Shown piece by piece: positions 26,200 through 34,820 of a stretch of 64,000 bases of DNA (within the stretch, counting starts at the first letter, position 1; each line of letters begins with the position of its first letter). Below the pieces are notes generated by a model. It was not told the origin of the DNA. It ran no database searches and saw only the letters and a program-made list of their open reading frames with translations. Origin of the DNA: Vibrio crassostreae 9ZC13 (GTDB taxonomy: Bacteria; Pseudomonadota; Gammaproteobacteria; Enterobacterales; Vibrionaceae); NCBI RefSeq assembly GCF_000272045.2, contig NZ_AJYZ02000019.1, positions 704,093 through 768,092 of the forward strand. The letters are read 5' to 3'. Made by a program: the position numbers and the translations under genes.

Positions 26200-26555
26200 T
26201 TTTCTTCCCTAGAATATTGATAACTAAACCTAAACCTACTTAACAGCAAACATCTTACTATGCTCGTAAGTGAATATAAGAGTTGTCTTTGTAAGATTAG
26301 ATTTCATTGCTTACTTTGGGATGAGTATTAGAACCCTTGATGCATATAACAAGTCAAACAGGGTAAAATCGGCGACTCCCTTCCAGAACTAATAATTCCT
26401 ATTTTCGTTAACCGTCGCCTGACTCAGCGCTCAGATAAGTGAACACGATTCTTAGGAAGAATGGTGGCCAGATTTAGAAGACCAAAAAAGGCGAACCATC
26501 TGGCTCGCCTTCACGTTTCATTCTATCTATTAGGTTGTCGTTCTAGGTTAACGAT
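26200..26555. other. Intergenic region upstream of the carbonic anhydrase gene
   Basis: A 356-bp stretch without a gene that I can support. It contains the terminator at 26484-26515 and presumably the carbonic anhydrase promoter near 26220-26330, where no clear -35/-10 pair stands out. Confidence 0.5.
26484..26513 (-). terminator. Terminator of the lipoprotein gene
   Basis: On the minus strand AAGGCGAGCCAGA and TGGTTCGCCTT followed by TTTT: about a 10-bp stem with a G-U pair, some 43 bp after the stop codon. Confidence 0.85.
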
Positions 26556-27017
26556 TTAACCGTTACCGGTGGCAAATATCCCAAACGTCATGACGTTCAA
26601 TGCATCTGTCACGCCCTCTAGTGATTTAATCACCGTCTTAGTCGGTTTATTATGACGAATAAAATAGCTTCCGATGCCTTTTTCACCGCCACTCTTAGCA
26701 TCGCTTTCAGTTGTTTCTGTCGCTTCTATTTGAGAAGGCTCCACTGATTCTGGCTCTGCATTGGCGTGAGCTATCGTGTCTTTATTTGAATCAAGGTTAG
26801 TGAGTGGTTGATGATTAACGATTGAATCATGGGAAGAATCAACGCTGGTCTCAGCGTTTGTATCCTTTGAAGTCTCGAGATTACTCTCTCCCTCTATACT
26901 TTTCGACATAGCGTCTTCGTTGCTCAATGTCTCGTCGTCTAGCTGATGATTACTCGTTGAAGAACAGGCTGTTAAGAAGAACAGGCTAACGATGAATATG
27001 AGTAAGTTTCTCATCAT
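26556..27017 (-). CDS. Hypothetical lipoprotein, Ser/Thr/Glu-rich
   Basis: Protein of 153 residues with a lipoprotein signal: hydrophobic core NLLIFIVSLFFL then lipobox LTAC with Cys near residue 18. The mature part up to about residue 110 is low-complexity and acidic (many Ser, Asp, Glu, Asn), likely disordered. A more structured end (GSYFIRHNKPTKTVIKSLEG, then VTDALNVMTFGIFATGNG) closes it. I recognise no family. A disordered tether carrying a small C-terminal peptide-like domain is a reasonable picture. It is single and has its own terminator. Confidence 0.7.
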   Translation of the reverse strand: MMRNLLIFIVSLFFLTACSSTSNHQLDDETLSNEDAMSKSIEGESNLETSKDTNAETSVDSSHDSIVNHQPLTNLDSNKDTIAHANAEPESVEPSQIEATETTESDAKSGGEKGIGSYFIRHNKPTKTVIKSLEGVTDALNVMTFGIFATGNG

Positions 27018-27243
27018 AATGATAAAGCACGAATTAATAAAACATTGTTCGATTGTATTTTATTTGGCTGACGACATCCAGTGATAAGCGGAGTAAACAC
27101 GAACAGTCACGGTCTTGAAGAGTAAACAAAAGCGTACGGGTTTAGTGCTTAAGAATAATAATTCGAGAGCTCAATTAGGTTGCCCGCCGCTTATCATCTG
27201 AAAGGTGGTGTCAGTTAGGCTTGGGGATTCACACGCTATAAGC

Positions 27244-28044
27244 TTAATCTTTACTGGAACACAGTTCAGAGATTCGGTCACACATGGCTTGGTTGACTGC
27301 GAAGTGGGTGTTGAGGAATGCTAGTTGGGCAAGTGCCGATTCAGCGGTGCGCTCGTAGCCTTGGGTAAAGGTTGGTAGCAATTGGGCAAACTTAGGGAAG
27401 CGTGCTTCTAGCCTTCTATCCGACATAAATTCATCAACGAATTCAGGCTCAGACTGTTCAGTTTGATCCACAAGATCGATCAAACGATCGAGTGCGTAAG
27501 ATTGAACGAACCGACTGCCCGACAGCTTTTCGCCTCGGTTATAACGAGACATACCCACATAAAGATTGGTTAGAGCCTCACCAATGATCCAATCTTGGGA
27601 ATTAGTGTCTGTCTCCCCTTTTATTGGTGAAACACAACACTGTGTATCAAATTCATGTTGCTGACAAACAATACGCCATTCAGCAAACGGAATGTGCGCT
27701 AACTCGTGGGGTTCAAACACTGCAAACTCACAAAAGATTCCGTCAGCGTACAGAACTTTATAGCCATCGACGGTATTTCTCACTGCGTAGTCGATTGAGT
27801 GAATATCAGATAGCCAATGCAAACTGTCTAAGAAATACTGCTTGTGCCCTGTTTGCACTATTGCGAAAAAATCGACATCTGAGTACTGATCAAGTCGTTC
27901 TGTTTCAATACCTACTGAGCCCAACCCCAGCAAAGCATGAGCCTTACCCGATGCTTCCAAAGACTCCCCAATCGCATCTAAACGCTGGAGTAATTTTTCT
28001 GGTGTGTTTATGTGTCTTGTCTGTATCACTTTGTCCGTCTGCAT
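27244..28044 (-). CDS. Nucleotidyltransferase-like protein
   Basis: Protein of 266 residues, soluble. The N-terminal third carries a nucleotidyltransferase pattern: LLGLGSVGIETERLDQYSDVDFFAIV near residues 41-66 has the G-S motif followed by D-x-D, the metal-binding pair. A third acid could be the E of IFCEFAVFE near 110. The rest is helical (EALTNLYVGMSRYNRGEKLS, RFVQSYALDRLIDLV), as in aminoglycoside or lincosamide nucleotidyltransferases. The substrate is unknown; no partner toxin or antitoxin is adjacent. Confidence 0.7.
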   Translation of the reverse strand: MQTDKVIQTRHINTPEKLLQRLDAIGESLEASGKAHALLGLGSVGIETERLDQYSDVDFFAIVQTGHKQYFLDSLHWLSDIHSIDYAVRNTVDGYKVLYADGIFCEFAVFEPHELAHIPFAEWRIVCQQHEFDTQCCVSPIKGETDTNSQDWIIGEALTNLYVGMSRYNRGEKLSGSRFVQSYALDRLIDLVDQTEQSEPEFVDEFMSDRRLEARFPKFAQLLPTFTQGYERTAESALAQLAFLNTHFAVNQAMCDRISELCSSKD

Positions 28045-28235
28045 TGCTCAATCCCTATCAAGTTGAATGCCACTCAACCTAACTGATAGTTAGAACATCT
28101 AAGAAGCTTAATTTATAAAATGTGTGTTTTGGATAACGATCTGTGCAAGTTATTGTTTGAATTAAGGTGGGATTTAGAGGTGAGAAAGAGTGTGTACAAG
28201 CTATAAACAACACTCTTCTATCATGACTTATCTTT

Positions 28236-28883
28236 TTAGCAGCTCATATTTGCAACAACGTTGACACCATGCTCACGAAGTTTGCTTTTCTTCCAAGCTC
28301 TCGCGTCTGCCGACATATGAACAGAGACAGTCAAGCCCAATTTTGCACTCATGATACCAATCGACATTCCTAGGTTACCCGTTGAACCTACCGCAATGCT
28401 GTATTGTTGGAAGAAGTCACGAAATTCAGGTTCGAGCAACTTACTGTAGTCATCGCTCTCACACAGTAACCCCGCTTCAATCGCAAGCTTCTCGGCATGC
28501 GTTAGTACTTCATAGATACCACCGCGCGCTTTGATTGAACCTGAAATTGGCAAATGGCTGTCTTTCTTCATCATCAAACGCCCTTTTATTGGCTGCTGAT
28601 AATGTGCTCCCAATGCTGATTTCATAGATGGAATGTCAACAAGCTCAGACTCGATGATGCCATTGGTCGCTTGAGTTTCAGGAAACGCCTTGGCTAGATA
28701 AGGAGCAAACCTTTGCAGCCTCATGCTCGCATCGTGAATATCTTGTTCGCCTAAACCCACATAAAGCAAACCGCGCTCCAGAGTCGTCACATTTGGGTTA
28801 AACCAAACCACTTCTTCCAATGCAATCAATTGTTGAAGCAGTGGGAAGTCCGAGATGAGCTTGTCGATATTTAATACAGTCAT
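28236..28883 (-). pseudogene. dsdA: Truncated D-serine dehydratase
   Basis: A reading frame of 215 residues equal to the N-terminal half of DsdA, a PLP enzyme of about 440 residues that deaminates D-serine. The PLP-lysine motif is present as [14 protein letters not shown] near residue 118, as are [23 protein letters not shown] and [20 protein letters not shown]. After HGVNVV the frame ends in the unrelated ANMSC and a stop. I see no remainder of the enzyme in the 190 bp downstream. The active site of this fold needs the missing half, so it is almost certainly inactive. A deletion is the likely cause. Confidence 0.85.
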
Positions 28884-29015
28884 GGGTGACTTTTCTGGCT
28901 AAGCGCGTACTGCGCAGGTTCAATCATTAGTAAACCTATTTAAACGGTATTTGTGTAATCATTCAATGATCTGTAGGCTAGCCTGTCTTCTCATAAGCAA
29001 ACAGTAGAACAACCT

Positions 29016-30209
29016 ATGAGCGCCTCTCTTCGTAATAGCATTTTCGTGATGTTAGGGATTCTATTCCTAGCACTTAACCTTCGTGGGCCTTTTACGAGCT
29101 TGGCTCCTGTGCTTTCTCAGGTTATGGAAGGCCTCAACCTTACGTCATCGGCTGCAGGCTTCTTAACAGCTTTGCCACTGTTAACTTTTGCCTTATTCTC
29201 ACCATTAGTCACCAAGATATCCCAACGAATTGGTCTAGAGCCTAGCCTGTTATTAGGCTTAGTTCTGATCACTACGGGTATTACACTGCGCTCTGCTGGG
29301 TTAACCCCAACCTTGTATATCGGCACGGTGATGATCGGGCTTGGTATCGCGATTGGTAATGTGTTGTTGCCTGTAGTAGTGAAAGTTAGCTTCCCGACAC
29401 GCATCGCTACTGTGACTTCTCTGTACATCTTTACGATGGGCATCGGGTCGACGTTAGGCTCAAGTTTGATGGTGCCGTTTTCAAATCTAACCTTATTTAC
29501 GATCACGGGTTGGCAATTAGCACTGTTAATGAACCTAATATTCCCAATATTAGCTTTGATGATCTGGTTGCCTAAAATCAGAAAACGCTCACCTTCAGCC
29601 AACAATAACAAGCAACAAGACAAACCTCTGCCGATGAAACAGATGATTAAAAGCGGCGTAGCGTGGCAAGTAACGTTAGCGCTTGGGCTTAACTCATTTA
29701 CCTTCTACTCTTTGGCTGGCTGGTTGCCACAGATATTGAACGATCTTGGCTACAGCGAAATCGACGCGGGCTACATTTATGGATTTCTGCAATTTTCGAC
29801 TATGGTTCCGGGGCTGCTGTTACTGCCGTTCTTAGGTAAAAGCGATAACCAACAATGGCTCATTACGCTTTGTACTTCGAGTGTATTTATTGGATTGATT
29901 GGGCTGCTGTATTTGCCTGAGTTTGCGATCTTTTGGGTAGGACTCTTTGGATTAGCCAACTGCTCTACGTTTATTATTGCGCTCTCTTTTGTTGGCCTGA
30001 GAACATCGAATAGCAGCCAAGCCGCATCGCTGTCGGGTATGGCGCAAGGAATTGGTTATGCTTTAGCGGCAACAGGTCCAACGCTGGTGGGTAAGCTTCA
30101 TGCTCAGACAGATTCTTGGAGCGTTCCCATTCTGCTGATCGCATCTGTTGCATTTGCGTGCACGATTTTCGCGGCATTGGCAGCACGAGACAAAAAAGTG
30201 AGCGTTTAG
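29016..30209 (+). CDS. MFS transporter, CynX/NimT family
   Basis: Inner-membrane transporter of 397 residues with 12 predicted helices. The N-terminus ILFLALNLRGPFTSLAPVL with conserved NLR and the following LGLVLITTGITLRSAG match the CynX/NimT (cyanate or nitroimidazole transporter) branch of the major facilitator superfamily. GMAQGIGYALAATGPTLVG near residue 345 is also typical. The substrate is unknown. It is divergent from the broken dsdA across about 130 bp and converges with the AraC gene. Confidence 0.87.
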   Translation: MSASLRNSIFVMLGILFLALNLRGPFTSLAPVLSQVMEGLNLTSSAAGFLTALPLLTFALFSPLVTKISQRIGLEPSLLLGLVLITTGITLRSAGLTPTLYIGTVMIGLGIAIGNVLLPVVVKVSFPTRIATVTSLYIFTMGIGSTLGSSLMVPFSNLTLFTITGWQLALLMNLIFPILALMIWLPKIRKRSPSANNNKQQDKPLPMKQMIKSGVAWQVTLALGLNSFTFYSLAGWLPQILNDLGYSEIDAGYIYGFLQFSTMVPGLLLLPFLGKSDNQQWLITLCTSSVFIGLIGLLYLPEFAIFWVGLFGLANCSTFIIALSFVGLRTSNSSQAASLSGMAQGIGYALAATGPTLVGKLHAQTDSWSVPILLIASVAFACTIFAALAARDKKVSV

Positions 30210-30239
30210 AACAAACAGAATGGTTATGGCGTCGCGACT

Positions 30240-31037
30240 TTATTTGCTCGCGACTCTATGGCTGACGACGGTTTTGATGTATTCACTTGGCGACAAACCA
30301 AACTTGCCTTTAAAGCGCTGACTAAAACGCCCTTCCGATTGGTAACCGCAAGACTGAGCCAACATCGCCACGTTCTGTTGTCCGTTTTGCATCAGATAAA
30401 GCGCGTGACTCAAGCGAACTTCAGCTAATACCTCACGATATTGCATACCTTCCAGTTTGAGTTTTCGAATCAGCGTCGCTCGGCTCATCGCAAAACGCTC
30501 CGCCACCGACTCTAATGGATGTTTCTCATCTGGTGAATGTGAAAGGTAATGGCTGAGCTTTTGGCTAAACGAGACGTTGGCACTGACAAACAATAGATGC
30601 AACACCCCTTTTTCAGCTAATTGCTGGTACAAGCCCTGCAACCAAAACTGTTGAGTCTCTTTGCTCATGCTCTGTGTATCAAAAGAGAACAGAGCATTGA
30701 GTGAGTCTTGTAAGTTTCGATCCACTTTTACTGTAGGCAGTCCCAGATCATTCGACCGTTCCTCACTTAAATCAAGCATCGCCTGAGAAGGTTGGAATTG
30801 AAAGCTGAACACTCGCGACAAGAAGCGCCCTTTGTGGGGCATGTTCTCAAAACTTAGTGAAGCTGATGCCTCACACAACAACAGCTCAGAATGTGAGAGC
30901 TCTGCCGCTGAATCTTTCCAAAACAGGCGCTTACTGCCTGTAATAATCTGAATGATACTAGGGGATAGAATCCTCACATTACGCAGTTTTTGTAACTGCT
31001 CTGCACGAAAGATCGTCACTTGATATTGATGATTCAT
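30240..31037 (-). CDS. AraC-family transcriptional regulator
   Basis: Regulator of 265 residues. The C-terminal two-helix-turn-helix AraC domain covers about 160-262: ESVAERFAMSRATLIRKLK is the first unit and VAMLAQSCGYQSEGRFSQRFKGKFGLSPSEYI the second, with the family FSQRFKGKFG motif. The N-terminal 150 residues resemble an AraC cupin sensor only weakly. AGGGG lies five bases before the ATG. It is downstream of the PEBP-like gene in the same direction, 56 bp away, and could be co-transcribed. Confidence 0.88.
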   Translation of the reverse strand: MNHQYQVTIFRAEQLQKLRNVRILSPSIIQIITGSKRLFWKDSAAELSHSELLLCEASASLSFENMPHKGRFLSRVFSFQFQPSQAMLDLSEERSNDLGLPTVKVDRNLQDSLNALFSFDTQSMSKETQQFWLQGLYQQLAEKGVLHLLFVSANVSFSQKLSHYLSHSPDEKHPLESVAERFAMSRATLIRKLKLEGMQYREVLAEVRLSHALYLMQNGQQNVAMLAQSCGYQSEGRFSQRFKGKFGLSPSEYIKTVVSHRVASK

Positions 31038-31093
31038 CTCATCCCCTTGTTTACTTATTATGTACGTGTATAAGCTTTAACGTACATAAGCTA

Positions 31094-31627
31094 TTAACGT
31101 GTATAAGTTGCGGTCAGTTTAGCTTTGTCTAAAGCCATGCTGTTCAACGTGAATCCAACCACAGCCGACGGCGTATTTTCGTCGAGGTTAAGTTTGTCCG
31201 TTGGTAATGCCCAAACCGTGAACTGGTAACGGTGCATACCATCTTTTTCTGGAGGACAAACGCCACCGTAGCCAACTGTACCGTAATCAATGCGACCTTC
31301 TTTGCCACCGACTTTAGAGATGTCGACACCGCGAGGTAGCTCGTTCACAGTTGCAGGGATATCAAACGCAACCCAATGCCAGAAGCCACTTTCAGTCGGT
31401 GCATCTGGATCATAAGCTGTGATAGCAAAGCTTTTGGTACCTGCTGGTGCATCTTTCCACATCAATTGTGGTGATTGATTATCGCCGTCACAACCCCAAC
31501 TAGAGTATTCAAAAGTCTTTGCCATTGGGTGACCTTCTTGAATATCGTTGCTGGTTAATTCGAACGCATGAGCAGAGCCTGTAGCCAAAATACTGATTGC
31601 CAATACTGATTTGATGATGAGTTTCAT
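31094..31627 (-). CDS. YbhB/YbcL-type Raf-kinase-inhibitor-like (PEBP) protein, secreted
   Basis: Protein of 177 residues with a signal peptide (about 1-21), therefore periplasmic. PEBP motifs are visible: SWGCDGDNQSPQLMWKDAPAG, AITAYDPDAPTESGFWHWVA (the DPDAP and HW pair), GYGGVCPPEKDGMHRYQFTVWAL. The bacterial family binds unknown ligands and is often co-located with regulators. AGAGGAA precedes the ATG. The AraC gene follows it, and vxrA-like is divergent upstream. Confidence 0.9.
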   Translation of the reverse strand: MKLIIKSVLAISILATGSAHAFELTSNDIQEGHPMAKTFEYSSWGCDGDNQSPQLMWKDAPAGTKSFAITAYDPDAPTESGFWHWVAFDIPATVNELPRGVDISKVGGKEGRIDYGTVGYGGVCPPEKDGMHRYQFTVWALPTDKLNLDENTPSAVVGFTLNSMALDKAKLTATYTR

Positions 31628-31870
31628 GATGGTTCCTCTTATTAGGTATGAGCCCAGTATAGTCCCCTCATTTCGCCCAATAATGACAGTAAGTACACAA
31701 TTATCTATTTTATTTCAAATAAATGATACTTACTGTATTTGTACTTTATTATTTAAAAGCATGACCCACTCGACAATTTGTTGTTAAAAGAACACTTGTT
31801 GACATTCAGGTTACAAATCGCGCCCAAAACTCTTTAGACTCGCCCCACGACTTTTAACGAGAATGATTGG

Positions 31871-33280
31871 ATGCGCAGGTTTACATTAGCTCTTTGCTTG
31901 ATCTTTTGGCTCCCAACCCTAGTCAATGCCCAAAGTTTGCAAGATAAGTGGCAAACTCTGTATCAACTGAGCTGGCAATCATCCCCACTCTTAGTATCTC
32001 AACAAGAGTTGGCTCAGTATCCGAAAGTTCTGCTCCATGAAAATAGCCGCTATCCTGATTTCAACCAATTCAGTTGGGACGACATCGCAGCGTTAGCGTC
32101 AATACAAGATCACTGCCAAGCGATTGAAAGCAGTAACCCTTCATTACATGAAGCCATCGAGTTCGAGCTCGCTCTGTGTCAGCAACAAACATTGGATTCG
32201 ATTTGGTTTGCAGCACACTCCAAACGTCACCCTGCCGGTGGCAGCTTTGCTGGTCGTTATTTAGCCGCTTACCCAGATGTGACCGAGCAGATACGCCCAT
32301 TTTTGAGTCTTACCAACCCTCAGCACCCTTTATATAACAAACTAGAAAGCCTAAGTGCACAAGGCAGAGAAGCACTGCTCAATGGATACCGCGCTTGGCA
32401 ACAAGATGATGTGCTTTGGTTAAGTGGCGAACAAGGCTGGAAAGCTATTCCCTTAGATGTTTGGCAACCTATCGCAGAGCAACAAGAGGTATCTTTGGCA
32501 GGTGAAACCTGTACTTTTCGTTACAGTAACGTGTGCTTAAACGAGCCTAGCAATGACAATCTGATCATGAAAACGTTGATCTTTACATTGCTGCTAACGT
32601 TGCTTTCCGGGCTCGCTAGAGTCTTATACCTAAGAACAAAACAACGAAAAGAGAGGCAGTTCGTTTTACAGCTTCTTACTCATGAACTGCGCACGCCTAT
32701 TACTAGCCTAGGCTTAACCGTCGAAATGTTTAGAAATCGCTACGATGACTTTTCTGATGAAACTCAAAGTGCGGTTTGGCGTTTAATATCTGACTATCAA
32801 AGGCTTTCTCAGCTCACCGAAAACAGCAAAGTGTACCTAAGTTCGGATCAGTCAGAGCCTTTGTTTAAGCAAAACGCTTCATTAGAAGAGTGGCTCGATC
32901 ATGTCTGTGAAAAGCACAATATTTCTTATCAATGTGAAGCGCGTGAAGTTGAACTGAACCTTCCCTATTACTGGCTAACCATCTGCTTGGATAATCTAAT
33001 CAAGAATGCCAAACAACATGGTAAAGGTGAGGTTTTGGTAAAGGTCGAACTCGCTGATAAGCTCAGGATTGAGGTGCAAGACGAAGGTCACTTCCCTTCT
33101 TTTCTGCAACGGTTTGTATCTCGAGCAACACCGAATATCAACCATAGACAAGACAACATGGGCATTGGCCTTACTATTGTCGAACACTTGATGAAACAAG
33201 CGAATGGCCGTCTCATTATTCTTCGTAACCCAACCCGATGTATTTTGGAAATAGCTTGTGAACACCCTACTGCTGATTGA
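31871..33280 (+). CDS. vxrA: Sensor histidine kinase, VxrA-like (DUF3404)
   Basis: Membrane kinase of 469 residues. A signal peptide (about 1-21) leads into a periplasmic domain of about 215 residues corresponding to DUF3404 as recalled for VxrA. One transmembrane helix lies near 236-257, followed by the HisKA motif LLTHELRTPITSLG with the phosphorylated His near 271. The ATPase part has the N-box LIKNAKQHGKGE, a degenerate G1 box VQDEGHFP and the G2 box NMGIGLTIVEHLM. VxrA/WigK responds to cell-wall damage in V. cholerae and regulates wall repair, biofilm and type VI secretion (literature knowledge). It overlaps vxrB-like by 23 bp. Confidence 0.82.
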   Translation: MRRFTLALCLIFWLPTLVNAQSLQDKWQTLYQLSWQSSPLLVSQQELAQYPKVLLHENSRYPDFNQFSWDDIAALASIQDHCQAIESSNPSLHEAIEFELALCQQQTLDSIWFAAHSKRHPAGGSFAGRYLAAYPDVTEQIRPFLSLTNPQHPLYNKLESLSAQGREALLNGYRAWQQDDVLWLSGEQGWKAIPLDVWQPIAEQQEVSLAGETCTFRYSNVCLNEPSNDNLIMKTLIFTLLLTLLSGLARVLYLRTKQRKERQFVLQLLTHELRTPITSLGLTVEMFRNRYDDFSDETQSAVWRLISDYQRLSQLTENSKVYLSSDQSEPLFKQNASLEEWLDHVCEKHNISYQCEAREVELNLPYYWLTICLDNLIKNAKQHGKGEVLVKVELADKLRIEVQDEGHFPSFLQRFVSRATPNINHRQDNMGIGLTIVEHLMKQANGRLIILRNPTRCILEIACEHPTAD

Positions 33281-33905
33281 AGACGACCATCTACTTGGAC
33301 AAGGCCTCGTCAGCTTCTTTGAGTCCAATGGTTACCCATGCCTTTGGGCGAAGGATTCAGAGAGTGCCAGTAAGCAATGGTTCCGCTCCGATCTAGTGAT
33401 ACTGGATCGACAACTCGAAGACGGTGACAGCTTGCGACACCTGCCGAATTGGCTACTCCTCAAAGCGCTTCCTGTGATTGTGTTAACCGCTAAAGTGGAA
33501 GTCCAGCAACGCGTAGAAGGCTTAATGGCAGGTGCCAAAGATTACGTCACTAAACCTTTCTCAAACGAGGAGTTGCTTGCTCGAGTCATTACCCAACTTC
33601 GTCCGTTAGGGGTGAGCCAACTAAATTACGCCAACATTGAAGTCCGCTTGTCTGAACGAATCGCTTATTTGGATGAAAGCCCGATCACGTTAAAACCTAA
33701 AGAGTTCCAGTTATTGGTCTTGTTTGTTCAGAACCAAAGTCGTGTGTTTCATCGTGATGAGTTACTCAATAAGATTTGGGGTTATCAAGCCTTTCCAAGT
33801 ACCCGAACCGTGGATAATCACATACTGCGCTTGCGCCAGAAGCTGCCAACTCTAAAGATCGAAACACATCGCGGCGTTGGTTACCGCTTAGCTGGGGAAT
33901 CATAA
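33258..33905 (+). CDS. vxrB: OmpR-family response regulator, VxrB-like
   Basis: Response regulator of 215 residues. The receiver domain has the acidic pocket IEDDH at residues 7-11, the phospho-Asp in LVILDRQLEDG near residue 50, and the conserved Lys in GAKDYVTKPFS near 97. The winged-helix output domain (about 125-213) includes LKPKEFQLLVLFVQNQSRVF and STRTVDNHILRLRQKL. It begins with GTG inside the end of the kinase gene, so the two are translationally coupled. Its stop overlaps the next start by one base (TAATG). Confidence 0.87.
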   Translation: MNTLLLIEDDHLLGQGLVSFFESNGYPCLWAKDSESASKQWFRSDLVILDRQLEDGDSLRHLPNWLLLKALPVIVLTAKVEVQQRVEGLMAGAKDYVTKPFSNEELLARVITQLRPLGVSQLNYANIEVRLSERIAYLDESPITLKPKEFQLLVLFVQNQSRVFHRDELLNKIWGYQAFPSTRTVDNHILRLRQKLPTLKIETHRGVGYRLAGES

Positions 33906-34717
33906 TGAGAGTCACTTCGTTAATCGCATTGATCTGCGCTTTGCCGCTCGCAAGTCATGCGGCATGGTTTACCGACACGCCATTGCAGCACACCTATCAA
34001 TCTCTACTTGATGACCAACCTCAAGTTGCGTGGCAAGAGCTGCAAATCGCACTCGATCACAAATCACTCGATAGTGAGCTTTGGCTGCCAGTCAAACAAG
34101 AGATCCTGAGCCAGACTCAATGTGGAACCTTACTCAAACAAAGTGCTGAGACAAAACACCACATCCAAGTCAGCTTCATTCGACGCTATGGCCTGTCGTC
34201 GCACGGTTATCAAATCAAAGTCTCTGCCGAGCAACTCAGCAAAGGCTCAGAAACTCAAACTCTTTCTTTGGTATCACCTAAAGGTAAAGTCCTTCTCGAT
34301 GGACAACTCGCTTCCAATAATGAGTATCAAGAGATTGAAACCAATGAAATGTTCATCAAACCCGAATCTGGTGTTTATCAACTAAAGATAGGTTCAAATC
34401 ACTACCCTATTATTGTCGCTTTAAATAACAGTAATCGATGGCTGACGCTCGAAAGTAAACTCAGCGAACCACATATCGTGCTCTCGCCTCCAAAGGTGAT
34501 CGACAACTGCCCCGACGCTAACGTGAGTTGGCAATGGTTTGATGAAAACTACAACCTGCTGGGTTACAAAGTGCCAATCAAAACAGCGCAAGCACCCGTT
34601 CCCACAGAAAGTCCACTTGGAACCAAAGCCAAGCACTTGAGTGCTTCGGTTGAAATGTTTGAATACCAAGGCGCTATTGAAGTCCAATATGTGCAGCGCG
34701 TCGCCGTGCCTTTCTAA
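33905..34717 (+). CDS. vxrC: DUF2861 periplasmic protein, VxrC-like
   Basis: Protein of 270 residues with a signal peptide (about 1-19). I assign it to DUF2861 on the pattern WFTDTPLQHTYQSLLDDQPQVAWQEL near the N-terminus and its position as third gene after a VxrAB pair. The rest looks beta-rich (TLSLVSPKGKVLLDGQLASN and SGVYQLKIGSNHYPIIVALN), suggesting an envelope-located immunoglobulin-like fold. Its function is not established. The start overlaps the vxrB-like stop codon by one base, so it is coupled. The two further genes of the V. cholerae operon (vxrD, vxrE) do not follow here. Confidence 0.72.
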   Translation: MRVTSLIALICALPLASHAAWFTDTPLQHTYQSLLDDQPQVAWQELQIALDHKSLDSELWLPVKQEILSQTQCGTLLKQSAETKHHIQVSFIRRYGLSSHGYQIKVSAEQLSKGSETQTLSLVSPKGKVLLDGQLASNNEYQEIETNEMFIKPESGVYQLKIGSNHYPIIVALNNSNRWLTLESKLSEPHIVLSPPKVIDNCPDANVSWQWFDENYNLLGYKVPIKTAQAPVPTESPLGTKAKHLSASVEMFEYQGAIEVQYVQRVAVPF

Positions 34718-34820
34718 TGGAAAACCACTAAAGCCAAACAGAAAATAGAGACATATAGGTGACAAAGCACTAGCGCTACTTAGGTGTAATAACCGTAGTT
34801 ACCCTTTACGGAATCTAAAT

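Noticed and set aside
27018..27243. Small gene between the lipoprotein and nucleotidyltransferase genes
   Set aside because: No frame with a start, ribosome site and sensible composition was found on either strand.
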